Assembly: GCA_036785705.1 (NCBI GenBank)
Contig: JAWUZG010000029.1
Location: 17,499,501-17,563,500, forward strand
Direction of reading: 5' to 3'
DNA: 64,000 bases
Source of the DNA: Acanthornis magna
Taxonomy: Eukaryota > Chordata > Aves > Passeriformes > Acanthizidae
Shown here piece after piece: positions 35,501 through 47,950 of the stretch. How positions within the stretch are numbered: position 1 is the first letter of the stretch; each line of letters starts with the position of its first letter. The translations under genes and the position numbers were made by a program. The notes beneath the pieces were generated by a model, which was given only the letters and a program-made list of their open reading frames with translations, was not told where the DNA came from and did not search any database.

Positions 35501-38500
35501 AAGTGAGCAAAAGTGGTGGAGTCCAGGCCTGTAAGGAGGGAGTCTGGGCAGTACCCTTTGCCAAATCAAAACTTTACCAATAAACTGTGTGAATGAGATT
35601 AGTGATGGTGATTCCCTAATACTGTATAAAGAAAATGTTATGATATTAAATTTCCTGACCTTTCCTTCACTGTTGCTGTCTGTTGCTTCAATTCTCAAAT
35701 TCTTAAATCCATTTAGTGGTGACCAAGGTTGCACTAATACGTAGTGGAAATGAAGAAACAGGTTACATGAGAATGTGGACAAAATATTACTGAAGTCTGA
35801 CCTAATGGATCTAATTTAAATGAAAATTTGAATGAAAATTGCAGGAATTAGATTAAATGAGAGTTTTAGGAATATCACCTGTTCTTCCAGTGCAGGATTA
35901 ATCATGAAGTATTACTTAGCAGATTTTTAGTTTTTGACAATTTTGACAATTTTAGGATATTTTTCTGTCCAACATGATAATGAAAAGAGGGAATAGCAGT
36001 ACAAAGCCCATGTAATTTCTCTGTAACTATAGTGGAAATAGAATCCCTCAGCAGGTTATGTCTGAATGGGCACATGCCTGTGAAACATTCTGATCAAAGG
36101 AGACACCATCCACTCTTCCAGCAGACAAGAAGGATTTAGTTCCACAGTAGCAGCATGGAGGCTATGAGCTGCCTTCGAATCCTATGTCTTGTGCATCCTG
36201 AAGTGTGGATGCCAGTTACTTGTCTATGGAATAGGACCACCTCAAACCCTCCTCAAACTGTTTTGAAGTACTCTTTCCCTGGTGCAACCACCCTCTTTAT
36301 TTGGAAAATGTCTGGAGTCTGCTCAGCTACATCCATATACATGTTTTCTTGTTATGACATTTTTCTGTAATTTTTATATTTATTATAAATGTTGCTGGCT
36401 TTAAGCAATCTAAGAATCAATAATTACAGAAAGAGTAATTGCAGCAAAAGAGGATTGGGAACCTGCCATTACAGCAGAGTGCTTAAACTACCTGAAGGCT
36501 CACAAAAGTCTTATTTTCATCAAAGGGAAAAGTTAATTCAGGTTTTGAGGCCAGACCTTTCCTCTTTCTAGTGGAATAAAACTGGGGAAGAAGTTCAAAA
36601 GCTCTTAAGCTGTTCAAGGCAGCTCAGCCATTGGAGCTGAGAAAAGAGTGGTCTCTGAGGAACTTCTTTTAAGACTGAAGCAACACCTTCTGTGAAGTAA
36701 AAAATCATTTGTACTGAATACTATATACTGATTTATTGCCTCTACTGGCAGAGGAGAAACCCCTGTTACCTTTTTTTCCTCTCTGAAGAGTGTGTTGTCC
36801 TAAGCTGATTGTCCTCCCCTGTGGGTGTCTATCCAAGACCTCTCTCTGCAGAGGCATTAACATCTTCAGGGCACAAGTCTTGGCACAGGTTGCTGGGTCT
36901 AGCCTGCTGTGTTGCATATAACCCCTGCCTAAGTTGGGGAACCTTCATCTCCAAATAAGTGAGGTGGGAATTTTCTTTAATGCTGTGCCAGCTGTGAGGT
37001 TTTTCCAGAAACTCAGTGCTGTGGTAGAAATCTTGCATCTTTCAAGATGTACTCAGGGCCTGTTTATTTCTTGTTGCTCTTGTGGCAAATTGTTCCTTTA
37101 AAGGTAAGGTTTATTGTTGTTTTTTTCCCTTGATAATTACAGAGTATTGCAACCATTTTTAGCCTTACTTTTGCTCTTTTGAAGCAGCTGATTCCTTAGG
37201 GTTTGCATGAGCAAACACAGCTAGGGAAGACAGGTCAGCTGCGGCAGTGAAGAGTACTGTGAAAGTTAATTTACCCTACATCCTCACTTTACTTTTAATA
37301 GTTTCCCTGCTTGAATTGAAACTCTGTTCCAGTGCCTGTTTTTCCAAAAAAACTGGAATTGAGGCCTTCATGAACTCCAAATATGCTAGATCTACCACAT
37401 TTGTGTGGTCACAGGAAATGGATTCAGGAAGAAAGAGACCAGATCAATCAACCATCATCCAGTGTTATAAATAGCTGTTGCTTTTTATTCACTTTCCCTT
37501 ATACTTTCCTCTGAGCTCTGGCACACTGCTGGGACAGTTTGGCACAATGTTGAGAGCAGATAATAATCTTCTGGTTTGTGTATCAGTTCGGTAGATGGTC
37601 CCTGTATATTGTAGATACCTGCATTTCTCTGATCATGATGTTCTGGGCTCTCTGGTTTCAGAGCAATATGGTTTTGCATTTTGCACTGTGGTTTTGTATT
37701 TTTCTTCTATTTTCTGCTTCCGCTTCCACTCGTGTTCAATACAGGTTATTAACAGAAAAACAAAGGAAGTGTTAATACTCTTGGGGGCTTTGGAGTGGAA
37801 AGGAATCAACATAAGGTCCTGAAACCAACATTTGTCACTTGGTCTGCAGTCTGCTAGAGATGGTTTTTTAAGTAACGCTCACTTGGTTATCTCTGCCAAC
37901 AAAGGCAAGTGGAACAATCAGAGGTGGCTGCCTATCTCTCCCAGGAGACAGCATATAAGGAGAAGTGAAAGAATAACACTTGGGCTCCTCAAATATGGCA
38001 ACTGAGGAATCTTCTCTTTGTACATCAACTGGGCAGATTTTAAAAAGAAATCAAAGGGGGGGGGGCAGGGAATTCAAGGTCTGGTTTATAAATGAGTCCC
38101 ATACACTTATAAGTTGATAAAACTCAGTTGTATATATATACACAGATATTCCATGATAGATTTGTTTCATAACTCCACAATGGATAATATATGATGAATA
38201 ATAATTCCTCTCTTAACTGTAACAAGAGTTAAATGTATATATCAAATGTAACACTTTCATAGTACAGGGGGCACTGTTGGCCTGTGTAATATAATGTGCT
38301 TTATGTGCGAGAGACAGACAAGTGAAAACACTCCCACTTCCATCTTTCAAACATATAAGTAGCAATTAAAAAACCCTTTGAGGCAGATTCATACTTGTTT
38401 TGAATAAACTTCAGTATTTATTTAATCCCTTTGAAGATGTGAAGGATGAGTTGGGTCAGGACACCCTGTGAGAAAGCTATATAGAGTCTTCTTTGACCTT

Positions 38501-40791
38501 GTTGGATGTTGGTGAAAAAGGGAAAGACTAGAAAACTAGTCTTGTTTAATCCTCTAATGAGATATTTCTTCTAAAGAATTAATTGCTTGGACTACTGCTC
38601 ATATCTAACCTCTTTTGCACAGACCTTTCATAGCTGAGTTTTCAAGCTCTCTTTCTTTGTTGCGAAGCATATTATGAAACTCCTCTTCCCTTAAACATCA
38701 CTTCTCACTCATGCCTTTTTACTAAACAGACATGTATAATAATTCTAGTGCTGTGAAGGTCATTAAAGAAAATCAGATTTTCAAAATTGTCCTTTAAGAG
38801 TGGTGGTTCTTTTGTTAAAGTTGCAGTGCTCTGAGTGAGTACAATATGAATTTTTCTGTTGCTATCACACTGCCATTGGTTGAGTAATAGCTGCAGATGC
38901 CATCAACATGGACATTTTCTCCTTTTGGTAAGCTTCTTAAGTTGAAGAAGGTTTCTGCACATTTTCTTAAATCTGCCTTCACAGAAAGCAACAACTCTGA
39001 GTCAAAAGGAATAGACCACATAAGGGCATTCATCTTACTGAAAATATTTTTTATAGTATTTGACAGAAAATGTCTTGCCAGTCACCAGAGCTTTTTATCA
39101 ATACTGTCAGCTTGGTTGACTTGACTCAATAGAAGTTTAAATGAACAGCACCTTTCCAGCCAATAATCAGTGCTCTTTTCTGTGCTGATTATTTTACTGC
39201 TAACTTTGTTGGTTTTCTTTTTTTGTTGAATTTCTTAGATAGAAAGTTAAGATTTGTTTTCATCTAATACTTCTGCTTGAAATTCTTGTTGAATTTCCTG
39301 TTCAAAACTGAGCAAAATCTGCCTAGGTTATTTTGGCATTAGCAGAATTGGCAGACATGTCAGTGTTTTACAACTGTTTGAATGTGTAATTAGCAAAATA
39401 TTTTGGAATATGGTACTGGCTGACTCATCACACTGACATAATTGAAGTTCAGTGATCCAACTCAGATGTACAATAAGGAAGAAAAAAGACGAATACTCTA
39501 CTGCCATTTGGTTGGAGGCATTAGTGATAAGAGAATAAAACATATTCTGGATTATTTGTGCATGGACAGACATATGAATATATTGTCGTTGTACTAGTTA
39601 TAGAACTTGTTACAATGCTTGAAGCTTTCATTCTGTCAAATGAGATTAATTGAAGGGAGAAAATGCATGTTCACACAGGCAATATGTAGGGATAAGCAAC
39701 ATGTCAATACACTTCCAGTACCTCGTGCTACCCTTTCAGCATGGGTTAGCTTCTCTGCTTTTGTTGCAGTCCAGCAAAGACTTTAGATAAGTGCTGTTTG
39801 AAATTATTTCTTCCATTTGTTCATGCTTACTGAAGTTCTGTTTCTGTCCTGGAACCATTTTTGCATGCATTTCAGTGGGCCTTTTGAAAGTTAGTGCTAT
39901 ACCTACTTAGCTCTGGTGAAAGTAAGGAGGTCTCTGAACTTTCTCACTGTTTTTCTAGTTTTTGCTTAAAAAATATAAAGAAAGCAAATATAGGTGCCTT
40001 TAAGGAAGTTTGCTGCTGAGAAGTTTAACCTATGGACATAGTCTAACTTGCAGTCACATATGTCAGAGGTGGCTCTGACTGTTCTCCTTGGACTATGTAT
40101 GAAATACTTGTACCACCATCCTGGGAAAGGCAGACCTACTCCTGCACCTCCTGGTATTTTGACTGTTTTACAGTGATGCCTGCCCTCATGGAGACACACT
40201 GTGGGTTCTACTCTTCTCAGCTGCCTTTTGACACCTCTCTACTGCATGTCAGCATCCTCCTACATCTTCAGTCCTGCAGAACTGAAAGAAATACTTCTAA
40301 TAAGGACCCTTCCTGCACAGGGGCTCAATCTAAAGGCTTTTAACAAGGATGTCACTACTGTCCTCAATTGAGGAAGTGGAGGAAAAGAGGGCAAAGCCAC
40401 CATTTGCCCAAATCTGCGCGCTGTGATGAAGGACACAGTCAGTGTATGGTGTGTTTGGCCTGCCTGGGGCCTCCATCTCTCCATCCCATTGAGCTTCATC
40501 CCTTGCTGTCGCTGACAGTGCTGACCTAGTGCCCTAGGAAGGGAGTGTCTGAGCTGGCTGAGATAGGTGTCCCAGCTCCTCTCCTACAGGCAAGCAGAGG
40601 AGGCGAGAAGGCTACTTCAAGGGCTCAGGAAAGAGTCATCCTCTACTGGACCTCCTGCCAGGTAACAGAGCCACAGAGGGAAATCCAGTCTCTGACTGGA
40701 GCTAGACCTCGTTTGAAGGCAACAATGGTGTCATGGACCCCTCCTGTACCTCCTAATGGATAGGCTAGGGAAGTGCTTGGATACAGAGAAT
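32576..40791. other. PDE1C intron, about 8.2 kb without recognised repeats
   Basis: The longest repeat-poor stretch of the window. AT-rich, with a 10-G run near 38058 and scattered T-runs. No exon with matching splice sites, RNA gene or mobile element could be supported on either strand. It may contain regulatory elements, but sequence alone does not show them. Confidence 0.5.
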
Positions 40792-40940
40792 TACTAGGAT
40801 TAGCTCAGTTGGTTAGACCATGGGACCTCTAATGTCAAGGTTGTGGGTTTGATCCCTGTATGGGCCATTAACTTCAGAGTTTAACTCAATGGTCCTTGTG
40901 GGTCCCTTCCAATTCAGAATATTCTGTGATTTTGTGACTC
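40792..40940 (+). mobile_element. tRNA-Ile-derived SINE with CR1-like 3' tail
   Basis: The head 'ggattagctcagttggttag' carries the tRNA A-box. The B-box reads 'gggtttgatccctgtatggg' (normal tRNA: GGTTCGATCC) and is followed by cca. The layout and arm lengths match tRNA-Ile. The tail 'gtgggtcccttccaattcag', then 'attctgtgattttgtga', is a CR1 3' end, which lets the SINE use CR1 machinery. The closest known element by description is TguSINE1 of songbirds. The anticodon arm is degraded, so it is not a working tRNA gene. Confidence 0.85.
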
Positions 40941-42885
40941 CAGGGATAAAGTCTGTGCAGTGCTGCTCCAGCCGTAGGGGCTTGCAGTGGTACATACACG
41001 GTGCTATCTGCCCTACCAGCTGGGTCTTCACCTGCGGGAGGCTGAACTCAGAAACAGGCTGTTTCTGACAGGCAGGTGAACTTTTGCTCATCTGAACTCC
41101 CCTCTGCTTTAAAGACATGACCATCCAGGAGGTGGCTAACTGCTGTATCCATCAAGTAACAGTCATGATAGTCAAGCACTTTAAATGGAGTGAAACCGAA
41201 TGGTGCCATTTGGTTGCCTACAACTTGCTGCCTCAATGCAGCAATGAGTGTGAGAACTGAAAGAGCATTGCTTACTTGGCCTGTGAACTTTGTCTTCTTG
41301 GAAGCTACCTTCTCACCATGAGATGAGTTGTAAGTTTAAGGACAAGGCAAATAAAATGATATGTATTCATGTCAGATACTTATGGCACAAATTCACAACA
41401 TTTTACAGTCAATGTCTTGGTGTTTGCTATCTTGATGGCATCTATCACAAAATCAGACCAACAGGACTTAAACAAGAAAGGGAATCACAAACTTAAGCTC
41501 AAATCTGGTGCTACCAATATTGTGCACTTCCAGTTTTCCGTTACTTCCTCTGTGCCTTAAAATCAAATAGGTGAAAAAAAAGACATAATATATTGTAACT
41601 ACTTTACTCACCACCAAAAGGCAGTGATCTGTGCAAAATGCTATTTAGTGGTGGTCATCAGTGTAATGGAAAGTAGTACAAGCAGTGAAGAATAACACTG
41701 TGTTCCATTATCATTATAGGAGGAACATAAGAAGACCATATGCCCCAAGCTCTTGTCAGAAAATGACTTGCTATGATTTCTTGTGCAATTCTTTGTATCA
41801 TTCAAAAGAGGTTCCTAGAGCAAACATACTGCCTTGTCCTTTGTAATCCACAAGGGGAAAGAGGAACATCTGGAGAATTATTCATGTTTTTACCCCTCAT
41901 AACGTGTCTCTTTTCTCTCAATGTTTACTGATTTGACTCAGCTGCTTGCTGGTTATATTTGAGAATCTCACTCAACTGCAGAGAGCTGAAGATGGTTAAC
42001 AATTGCATCAGCACTGTAACTGGGTAACACCTTAAGAACTACTCCTAGGAAAGGATTGAAACTGCTTGGAGTGATGGCTGATACAATTTGGCACCTAGCA
42101 ATGGGAAGGATAATATTCATGATACAAAAAGCTTTCTGAAAAGCAGCATCAAGTACTTCAGAGACCTGCCTTGGACACAGTGTTACAGGCATATTGTTGC
42201 ATGTCATTGCAAAGAAAAAGTCACCTTTTCCAGGTCACAAGCTACCCAACTGTCTGAGGTGCTAATTCTTTTGCTGCAGACTCTGCTTCTCAAAAGACAG
42301 CTTTTACAATATGTAACAAAATGTGTTAAGGCTAAGACAATGTTTGGACAATTATTTTCCCTCTGATCTGGTGGCTTTGGCTGAAAGCACATCAATAACA
42401 TCAACTAAAGAGAGGAGTGCAGGATCTCGGCAGAGTTTGAGAGATGTCTGATTGGGCTGGTACAATGAAAGAGAACCCTGTTCTTTCTCAGATCAGGAAC
42501 CCTGCAGGTGTCGAAAGGTATGTCCCTGGGGGTCAGTACAGGGATGTTCCAGGGGAGCTGGAGGCAGGCATTCTATTGCAAAACTGAGTTTTAACCTCCA
42601 CTGTGCAAATCTCTTATGAAAGACACAGATACATCTGTGACTAATGTGTTAGACTTGATCTCTCTTCAGTCTACTGACATCCCCTGCCATGTTCTGAGGG
42701 GTTTCAAGCATTGGCACTTTACTGATTTGTTTATTTTAAAAGTGGATTTTGTCCTTGTTGAAGCCTTACAGCCCCTGCTGTGTGTCATTCTCGCAGGAAA
42801 GCAGACTGACTACAATGAAGTAGATGGTTGTTTGCCAGATGTGAGTTGTTTACTTTCTGTTATTTCCCCTTTTCTTTTTTTTTAG
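40941..42885. other. PDE1C intron, no recognised gene
   Basis: Unique-looking DNA with a short perfect palindrome 'gaaacaggctgtttc' near 41051. Ends in a strong polypyrimidine tract and AG at 42884-42885. Confidence 0.5.
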
Positions 42886-43074
42886 TCAGTGATTTGGCCT
42901 GGTTGGGTTTTTAATCAAAGCCAGCCTTTCTCTAATAGCCTGTTGTCCCTCGTGTGTCTGTGGATGTGCCTGCAGGGAGAGATGGAAGCAAAGAGGGAGG
43001 CAGAGGGTGAAATAGTGGTGACAGATGAATTCTTCCTCAGTTGTCAGGTTTCAAGCCTGCCGGCAGTGCTGCTG
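42886..43074 (+). other. Candidate 5' UTR exon of the short PDE1C isoform
   Basis: A textbook acceptor ('ccccttttctttttttttag') ends at 42885 and a textbook donor (ctg|gtaagt) starts at 43075, giving a 189-base candidate exon some 560 bases before the PDE1C ATG exon. A frame is open across it but has no recognised protein content. It could be an untranslated exon, or the transcription start could lie inside it with only the donor used. This is inference from splice signals alone. Confidence 0.35.
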
Positions 43075-43632
43075 GTAAGTGGGGAAAAGTACTGCTGGGG
43101 AGGGGAGAGAGAAGCTGACTTGGTGGGAACTAGACTGGAGGGGCCCCTGTATTGCCACTTGCACAGCGACAGGCAGTGTGGTAAGGCAGAGCTGCAGCCT
43201 TGGGGACCCCTGCAGCTGTCAGCCTCCCCACAGAGTCTGCAGATAGCTCACTTGCCAGCAAGGGATTTTCCTTCCCTCCTCCCTTGATAAAGATCCCTCA
43301 GCTGGTATTATGGACTGTATCCTTGGCTTATTGTAAAAGCAAAACAAAACAAAACAAAAAGCAAAGGGAAAAAACCCACGTGGTTTTGCAATCTGGAGAT
43401 GAGCCTTTGATCCTCCTGCTCAGCCCAACGATGGTGGCATGCTGGCACAGCTGCCGCCTCTGTACACCTGAGCACTCCCAGGCTGCCTACACAGTTCCAT
43501 TTGCAGGGAGGGGGGAGAAGTGTCTGCCAGAAATGTTAACTGCTCCCCACCAGCATTAAAGGTGGAGAGCGTGCATGTGGGGAGGCAGCAGTCGTCCTCA
43601 CAGAGCTTTAACCAAAGTGGTAACCTGCAGCT
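43075..43632 (+). promoter_or_regulatory. PDE1C: Alternative PDE1C promoter / 5' leader region
   Basis: A first coding exon with its own ATG implies a nearby transcription start. This stretch is GC-richer than the surrounding intron. It holds a CACGTG E-box near 43377 and CAGCTG motifs near 43207 and 43447, and has no evident TATA box. A possible weak acceptor (cctcacag) ends at 43603. In-frame TAA at 43621 shows that the PDE1C frame cannot extend upstream of the ATG at 43633. Promoter limits are not visible from sequence. Confidence 0.5.
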
Positions 43633-43649
43633 ATGGAATCACCGACTAA
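43575..43649 (+). other. Upstream ORF overlapping the PDE1C start
   Basis: An ATG at 43575 opens a 24-codon frame that stops at TAA 43647-43649, out of frame with and overlapping the main ATG by 17 bases. If the leader is unspliced here, this would be expected to lower initiation at the main ATG. If the acceptor ending at 43603 is used, the upstream ATG is removed. Confidence 0.4.
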
Positions 43650-43733
43650 GGAAATTGAAGAATTTGAGAGCAACTCTCTGAAATACCTACAGCCAGAGCA
43701 AATAGAGAAAATCTGGCTTCGTCTCCGAGGCTT
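43633..43733 (+). CDS. PDE1C: PDE1C alternative first coding exon (calmodulin-binding N terminus)
   Basis: Seen: ATG in strong context (G at -3, G at +4), then 33 codons reading MESPTKEIEEFESNSLKYLQ followed by PEQIEKIWLRLRG, ending phase 2 at donor 'gtaagta' (43734). Known: this is the N terminus of the PDE1C2-type isoform; the EQIEKIWLRLRG stretch corresponds to the basic amphipathic helix that is the first calmodulin-binding site in PDE1 enzymes (PDE1A has a close equivalent). Inference: isoforms from this exon differ from those using 8350-8521 in how the enzyme is engaged by Ca2+/calmodulin. The shared phase 2 lets both join the same downstream exon. I looked for the next exons (a short basic RKYKKTSQ-type segment and the LRSLVKQLERGE exon) and did not find them before 64000. 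Confidence 0.97.
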
Positions 43734-46183
43734 GTAAGTAATACTTTTCATCTCCTCCAATTTCCTCCCACTGTCAAAATTATTGTAACACTTTATTTTT
43801 CTTTCTTGTTGTACCTTCAAAATCACCCAGCAGTTTCCACACCTGTTCTCCATAAACACAGTGACTTTAAGATTAGGAAAAAATCCATTTACTTCCTTAA
43901 ATTGAACTGCTTCTTACATTAAACATTTTCAAGTGGAAATATAGAAATGCCATTAATGAACCATTTTAAGATACAAGCAGTTACTGGGATGCTAATTACA
44001 TCAGGTCTTATACTAGAAAAGTTATGTTATAGCCTGAATGGCACTTAATTGAATCCCCTGTTTTCAATAATCTTACCCTTAGCTGCAACACAGAGAAGAC
44101 TTTTTCCCCACTGCAGTGTACACCATTTCTGACACTGACATGATGAATAAGGACAAAATAGTTAGAGAAGGCACAACTGAAAAACATTTCCAGTAGAGTT
44201 TGTAATGGCAGCAAATTCATTTTCCACTGATTGAATTGCACTTATTCATTTATACGTTAAGCCTGACTTGCCATGAGATGACTGTGCATTGCCTCCTGAG
44301 TAGAATAAGTATCTGAGCTTAAAGACCTTGGCACTGCAGAAAAGAAAAAATTTTAGTGTCTGTCTAGCTTATTTTGAAGCAATGTCTGGTGTCGTTTTTG
44401 TATTCTCAGTGTGTAAAATGCTGTCAACCATTTTCCCATCAGTTCTTGCAAACTAGCAAAGGGGAGTATTACCATGTTAAGCTACATCCCTTCCTGTGTT
44501 CAGAACTGCTCATGTTTGTATTTTTTTTCTTCAGCCTCACGTGTTATAGTTATTAAATTTCAGTCCTCAGGGGAAAGGTAGGGGGGAAGGGAACAAGGAG
44601 GCTTGGAAACAACAGAAGCAAAAAAAAAAAGAAAGAGTAGGCCAGTAATTGAAAACAAATGGGTCCAAGTTAGACTTGAGTTGCTTTTTGAGTGTTACTT
44701 TGTGTGAGCGACTATGGTATGCTTTGCAAAGCATATCCAAAACTTCTGTAGGACTCCAAGCAACATAAGAAATATGGATGAGTATGTATTTCTTTCAAAA
44801 CATCATTCCACGGAGCCTGTTTTGTGAAGGAACTTAAACAAAGTAGATGACAGCCATCTTGTAAGCCTTCCAAATAGAAGAGCCACACAAACCAAACCCT
44901 CCAATTTTTAAGTCTGTGTCATGCTGTACTATTAGGGCTTCTTGAGTTTCTGTTTAATATGGAGTTTAGGAGCATGCTGATTTGGATTCTACCTGTAGTT
45001 CACAGATAAGCAGCATTTTTGTTCAGGATTTCTCCTACAGTTAGTACAAGGCAGTGTCTGCATATTATACATCAAGTTTGGGTCTCTTCTACCTTCTGGA
45101 AAGTTAGAAAAATTGTAAGACTTATTCTAGATGTGTAATAACTAAGCCTCAGGCTGTTTTCCAGTATTACTCTTTGTCATTAACGTGTTACATGAATGTA
45201 ACAAACATGTTTCTTCTTCTGCATTTCAAGATTGCCTAAAGAGGAGAGATACTTTTGCTGTAGAATTCTTAATCACAAGATGAAAACTGAAAAGAAGACT
45301 TTCCATTCCCAGTTGTTTTATGGAGGCTTAGTGTATCCATACACACCAAACAGATTTGGCATAAAGTTTCATGATTTTTCTTCTCTGTTTTTATGCATGC
45401 CTACATGTGTAAAAAGAACGATCAGATGTGCACAACCCTGTTAGGTTAAATGAGAGGCTTCATCCTGGGGAGAACAAATACTACTTGAGAAGATACCTCT
45501 CTCCTCTGCCACTGGCAAACTGACAGTAATATCTCACTGGAATTAGTTACAAGGCACAATTGTGTTACCAGAGCAGTGTTACACAGGTACTGAGAGCGTA
45601 CTGCTGCCTGAAGCTGCCTGAGGAGTTGTAGTCTGCAGCAGGCAGGAGGTAATTTGATCCTGACATCTCTTCTTAAATGGGAAGGGCTGTGATGATTTAA
45701 ACAGTCTGAGCTCTCAGCATTGTGTTGGACATCTTCTTGGTAGGACTTCACCTGTGGTAGCTCTGGTACCTTCCTCTCCCTCTTCCCACCTCCAGTGCCA
45801 GCTGGTGTGTTTATTCACAACGACTTTGAGGGCAAAACAATATTAATCACGTGGCTTTTCTAGGGGGCAGGGGAGAGGGTTCTTTAACTTTTCATCCCTT
45901 CTCAGCCTGCTTGGTTTGAAGGGAATGGAATCCCAAAGGCTGCAAAGCATTGACTGAGTTGAGGCTCTTTTCAGATGCCCTTAATTTTCTGCTGAAGCAA
46001 GTGTGGTGAGAGCTTGTTTTGCCATATACCTGGTACTGTTCCGTCTTGCAGGATGGATGGCCTCTGGGGGTTTGGGCATGGAATGTGTATTTTCAAGGTA
46101 ATGGAAGGTCTTTTGGACAGTGGGGAAGGACAGACTTTTTTGAGGCTGAAGCCAAGTCTCTGTTGCAATATGAGTCATATGTT
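43734..46183. other. PDE1C intron, no recognised gene
   Basis: Unique-looking AT-rich DNA with an A-run near 44620. No exon or mobile element supported. It ends at CCTAT, the target-site duplication of the next LTR (46184-46188). Confidence 0.5.
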
Positions 46184-46188
46184 CCTAT

Positions 46189-47433
46189 TGTGTGGGTTTT
46201 GCTTGGCCCAGTTTTTGCTAGTGACTAGGGTGGGGCACAAAGATGACTCTTGTGTGTCCTGTGTGAAGGTTCTGGAAGCTTTTCACCATGTCTAGCAGAG
46301 CCAATCTCTGATGGCTCTGAAGATGATGGACATGCTGCTGGCCAAGTCTGGGCCAATTGGAGATGTTAGTTACACCTCTGTGAAAACATATTTAAGAAAA
46401 AATCAAAACAATGCGAGCACACACTTCTTTTTAGCCAGAGGAGGGGGAGGAAGTAAAAATATGTGAGGGAGAACAACATGGAGACACCAAGGTCAGTGGA
46501 GAAGGTGGGGGAGGAGGTACTCCAGGTGCCAGAGCTGAAAACACTCCCCTGCAGTCCATGGGGTCTATCGGGGTGCAGAGAACCACCCACAGCCTGTGGG
46601 GAGGTGCCCATGCCAGAGGAGCGGGTGGATGCCTGGAGGAAGCTGCGATCCAGTGGGAGTCCCAGTAGAGACTGAAAGTTGCTAAGGCCTTGCAAGAGAG
46701 AGTAAGGCCTTGCACCTGGGATGGAAACAGCCTGGCCTTGGCTCAGAAGTCTGCACCCTACGGACAAGAACTCATGCTTCAGCAAATTCAGGCAGATTGC
46801 TGCTCATGAGATTGGAGCGATGCCAAAAAAGTTTGCAGAGGACAGTTTCTTGTGGGAGGAACCCCATGGCTAAGTAGAGGACACTTCTCCCTCGTGGGCT
46901 GACCCTGACCAAAGGAAAACCCCCATACCCTACCCTCCCCGCCCCTGAGCTGTTGGTTGGAAGGAGGGAGGGGGATGAGCTGAGAAATGGTGTCTTAATA
47001 GAGAGAGGGGTGAGCAGAGAAACAGTGTTTGCAGCAGAAGAATTGTGGTGATGGACTGACTTAGAATAAAAACCCCATACCCTGCCCCTGTCCCAGAGCT
47101 GTTGGTTAGTTGGAAGGAGGGAGGGGGGTGAGCGGGGAAATGGTGCCTTAAGAGGGAAGGGGAGTGAGTGAAGAAACGGTGTCTTAAGAGCTTATTTTTA
47201 CTTCTGATTTATCCTCTGACTCTGTTAGGTTAATAAATCACGTTGCAACTTTAAGTTTTCATTCCTGCTTTTGCCCTTTTTTGTGCATTCTCCCACCAGT
47301 GGCTTATCTCAACTCATGAATCTGGTGTGTTTGTGTTAGTTTTTTCCCTCTCTTTTGCACAGCTGCGGCAGGAGAGAGTAGAGAGAGCAGACATCATAGG
47401 TGCCTGGCATTTGGCTAGGGTCAAACCTCGACG
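46189..47433 (+). mobile_element. Solo LTR, ERVL-like (two internal repeat units), perfect target-site duplication
   Basis: Starts 'tgtgtgggttttgcttggcc' and ends 'gggtcaaacctcgacg' (terminal CA changed to CG), 1245 bases. It is flanked by CCTAT at 46184-46188 and 47434-47438. AATAAA ('ggttaataaatcacg') near 47232 puts it on the + strand. An internal unit marked by 'gagctgttggttgg' or 'gagctgttggttag' occurs twice (46950, 47099). Same family as 50754-52142 and 30707-31768. Minus frames at 46366-46785 are not genes. Confidence 0.93.
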
Positions 47434-47438
47434 CCTAT

Positions 47439-47945
47439 AAAAGGCAGACAAGGTATTGTATTTGTCTCTGGAGGGGAGTGGAAGGGTTTGCTTCTCCTTT
47501 CTGTTTTGTGTCTGTCCAAAATGTGGTTTAGTCAGGACAACCTGGTTGCTTTATAAGCACAGCAGTGTGAGCTAGTGGTTGTTAAGCCATATAAAATTTC
47601 CTTTTGCTTATGCTGTTTAAGAATGAGATAAAATACAGTAAGAATACTGAAATGTTTTTACTTGATATATACGTATTCATGATGTAATAATTCTGTGCAG
47701 TAATTGATAAGATGATCTAGTCAGAAGTATCTTCTCAGGTTTAAGAGAGCATGATAAGTTATCTCATTGGGCAGTAAAGCATCTGTGGCAAAATCTTTGC
47801 ATGTCATGAACCAGAGATCTAGAAATAAATGTTGTCTGTTACACATGACCTATTAGATATCAATACAGCTTAGCAAAAAAGTTCTAGTGATTTACTTTTA
47901 ATTAACTTGGAATAAAGATTTGTGAATAAACTGTTGCTGGGCAAA
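47439..47945. other. PDE1C intron between two LTRs
   Basis: About 500 bases of unique AT-rich DNA; nothing recognised. Confidence 0.5.
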
Positions 47946-47950
47946 GGTAC

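Noticed and set aside
40792..40870. tRNA gene
   Set aside because: The A-box and B-box are altered, the anticodon arm is degraded, and a CR1 tail follows, so it is a SINE head.
45232..45444. Possible PDE1C downstream exon after an 'catttcaag' acceptor-like site
   Set aside because: The translation does not resemble any PDE1C segment and no donor in phase follows.
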